From assembly GCA_026394095.1 (NCBI GenBank), contig JAPKYY010000538.1:1-6751 (forward strand): a stretch of DNA of 6,751 bases, read 5' to 3'. Shown one piece after another: positions 4,964 to 6,751 of this stretch. The position numbers were made by a program, and so were the translations under genes. Within the stretch, counting starts at the first letter, position 1; each line of letters starts with the position of its first letter. Source of the DNA: Acidobacteriota bacterium (lineage in GTDB: Bacteria > Acidobacteriota > Terriglobia > Bryobacterales > Bryobacteraceae). The notes under the pieces are model-generated. The model was given only the letters and a program-made list of their open reading frames with translations, was not told where the DNA came from and made no database searches.

Positions 4964-6751
4964 CTAGAAGAGAATCTTAATTCCCAACTGGATATTGCGC
5001 TCATTGTACTTGCTGGTCACCCGGCCAAAATCTCCCGAACGCGGTGTTGTGTTCGGATTGCTGAGCAAGGGATGATTCAGAAAGTTGAACGACTCGCCGC
5101 GGAATTGAGCGCCAATCCGCTCTGTAATCCGGAAGTTCTTGAACAAGGCGATATCCCAGTTCTGAAAGCCCGGCCCTCGCAAAATGTTGAGTCCGGCATT
5201 ACCGAAAGTCCCGGCTCGAGGCAGGCTGAAGGCCGCCGTATTGAACCAGGGCTGGCCCACGCCGGTGCTGCCGCTCAAGCTTGTGGAACCGGCTACATTC
5301 CAAGGTTGTGATGCACTCCCCGTACCCACCCCAGCGGTGTCGGTTGCATCTACCACCGACAGCGGCGCACCGCTGCGGAAGTAAGTAACACCGGATACCT
5401 GCCAGTTGCCGAGCACATTGCCCATCATGCTCTTGCTATTGCGCAGGAAGGGCAACTGATAGATGTAGTTGATCGACAAGACATGCGGCCGGTCGTTGCC
5501 AGAAGGCGCTCTCTGGAACTGATAGGCGTCGTAAGGAGTGCTCACATTGTCGATGTTCTTTGAGAAGGTGTAGGCGAGCCCAAACCCGAGACCATTGCGG
5601 AAGCGGCGATCGAGGCTCAACTGTGCCGAGTTGTAAGAAGACCGCCCACTTTGCTCGCTGTAGTTGATGATGGCGATCCCATAGAACGGCCTTAGCGCGT
5701 TCACATTGATTCCAGGGTTGGCCTGCACCGTTCCTGCCCGCAATTGATTTAGATTGCGAACCCGGTAAAGATCCACTGCAGTCTTTCCCACATACGCTGC
5801 ATCCATCACAAAGCCAAAGGGCAACTCGCGCTGCAGAGAGAAGCTGTACTGATATGCGGTCGGGTAATTGTATTCGAGCGCCAAAGCGCCCAGCGTGAAT
5901 GGAAACTGCGAGCCACCGCGACCGCCAGGGGCATCCACCAAGCCGTTTACTACATCCACGCGATCTTGATTCGGCGCATTGCGAAACAGCGAGCCGTTAT
6001 TCAGAAAATCCCTCGCCTTGAAGCTTCCGCCCCCTGCCCGAAGCACCGTCTTCGGCTGTATGCGCCATGCCACACCGACCCGGGGCGCAAAGTTCGCAAA
6101 GTAGCTATTTACAAAGCCCTCAGGCACTCCGCGAAAGAGCCGCTGTACATTGGGTACCAACGCCCCAAGTGCCCGGCCTTTAGCCGAATCCGGATAGCTG
6201 CTCCCGCCCTGCACGATACCGTTATACGGATCGCCGCCGATGATGGCACCTGTTCTCGGATCGAGGATGGCTCGATCCTTCTCGGTGAAGTAGCGTGGAT
6301 CGAAATTGGAAATGTCATTCCACTTTGCTTTCCAGGGCGCAAAGTACGAATAGCGAAGACCGAGTTCAATCGTGAGATTTGGCCTTAGCTTCCAGGTGTC
6401 CTGAACAAATGCCTCCACTGCATTGCTGCGAACATGCGTGTCGGCTGCGGTACCAATCTCAAAGTAGGTATCAAAATTGCCCAGCGCGGTATTGCCAATC
6501 GCAGCACCGGAAGTTGCCGGATTGCCGGTATCGCGAAACGTGAACCAACCGTTCTGGTTGAAAGCAATCTGGTCTGCATTAATCTGTGTGTCCCGGCCCA
6601 GAAAGAGGCCAGCCTTCAGGGTGTGGCCGGAGTTCAGAATCCATGTGAAATTGTCTGAAATGGAAACCATCGGGCCAGAACTGCTGCCGGGCTTGGATGA
6701 TCCATCGAGCGTCGTAAAGCCCGTAATATCAATCGTTGGAATACGATTCTC
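4964..6751 (-). CDS. Oar-like TonB-dependent receptor, C-terminal part (N-terminus beyond right edge)
   Basis: The frame is open from the right edge to the TAG at 4966-4964, giving 595 visible residues. The ATG at 6670 is internal, because the upstream 27 codons (ENRIPTIDITGFTTLDG and on) continue the same barrel. Marks of an outer-membrane beta-barrel of the acidobacterial/myxobacterial Oar-like TonB-dependent type include HTLKAGLFLGRD, the AFVQDTWKLRPNLTIELGLRYSY block, FAPRVGVAWRIQPKTVLRAGGG, AYQYSFSLQRELPFGFVMDAAYVG, LSLDRRFRNGLGFGLAYTFSKN, and a final strand ending in phenylalanine (IQLGIKILF), the usual signal for BAM-dependent insertion. Full-length members are about 1,000-1,200 aa with an N-terminal carboxypeptidase-regulatory-like domain and a plug, so roughly the C-terminal half is present. 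It should sit in the outer membrane and import or bind a large substrate, possibly a glycan or peptide; the substrate is unknown. No frameshift or stop interrupts the visible part. Confidence 0.93.
   Translation of the reverse strand, partial: ENRIPTIDITGFTTLDGSSKPGSSSGPMVSISDNFTWILNSGHTLKAGLFLGRDTQINADQIAFNQNGWFTFRDTGNPATSGAAIGNTALGNFDTYFEIGTAADTHVRSNAVEAFVQDTWKLRPNLTIELGLRYSYFAPWKAKWNDISNFDPRYFTEKDRAILDPRTGAIIGGDPYNGIVQGGSSYPDSAKGRALGALVPNVQRLFRGVPEGFVNSYFANFAPRVGVAWRIQPKTVLRAGGGSFKARDFLNNGSLFRNAPNQDRVDVVNGLVDAPGGRGGSQFPFTLGALALEYNYPTAYQYSFSLQRELPFGFVMDAAYVGKTAVDLYRVRNLNQLRAGTVQANPGINVNALRPFYGIAIINYSEQSGRSSYNSAQLSLDRRFRNGLGFGLAYTFSKNIDNVSTPYDAYQFQRAPSGNDRPHVLSINYIYQLPFLRNSKSMMGNVLGNWQVSGVTYFRSGAPLSVVDATDTAGVGTGSASQPWNVAGSTSLSGSTGVGQPWFNTAAFSLPRAGTFGNAGLNILRGPGFQNWDIALFKNFRITERIGAQFRGESFNFLNHPLLSNPNTTPRSGDFGRVTSKYNERNIQLGIKILF

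Noticed and set aside
4667..5311. Plus-strand open frame of 214 codons across the VOC/receptor junction
   Set aside because: It is antisense to two well-supported genes and has a low-quality, basic composition without motifs.
6109..6670. ATG at 6670 as the start of the receptor gene
   Set aside because: The frame stays open with barrel-like sequence to the window edge, and the plug and N-terminal domains are absent, so the true start lies outside.

Overview
The window looks like a piece of an Acidobacteriota chromosome, most likely of the Solibacter/Bryobacter type. The main clue is the large Oar-like TonB-dependent receptor at the right end, whose C-terminus ends in a terminal strand typical of the very large receptor families of that phylum. 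Moderately high GC, a Tat-type leader on a predicted exported glycosidase-like protein, and short intergenic gaps fit this. The assignment is inference from gene style, not from a marker gene.

Layout, left to right. (1) Bases 1-339, plus strand: the C-terminal end of a short-chain dehydrogenase/reductase (SDR) whose usual catalytic tyrosine is replaced by isoleucine. (2) Bases 271-2624, minus strand: a two-gene translationally coupled unit. The first gene encodes a cyclic-nucleotide-binding/CBS/DUF294-type protein with a degraded nucleotidyltransferase active site. The second encodes a DnaQ-like DEDDh 3'-5' exonuclease with an intact active site; its end runs 69 bp into the convergent SDR gene. 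(3) Bases 2625-2825: a divergent, non-coding promoter region. (4) Bases 2826-3896, plus strand: a probable Tat-exported (beta/alpha)8 glycoside-hydrolase-like protein. (5) Bases 3865-4921, minus strand: a VOC (glyoxalase/dioxygenase-fold) protein followed at once by a two-TM membrane protein with a putative metal-binding cysteine/histidine cluster. The membrane protein overlaps the glycosidase tail by 32 bp. (6) Bases 4964-6751, minus strand: the C-terminal part of the Oar-like TonB-dependent receptor, which runs off the right edge.

How the genes may work together: the DUF294-type protein and the exonuclease are the only pair with strong evidence of a shared job (4-bp ATGA overlap, and a gene pairing known in other phyla). 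The best reading is a sensor/scaffold protein that has lost nucleotidyl transfer and a partner nuclease. The receptor, VOC protein and membrane protein lie head-to-tail with gaps of 42 bp and 1 bp and could share a transcript, but no common pathway is evident. No RNA gene, insertion sequence, CRISPR array, large repeat or convincing terminator was found.
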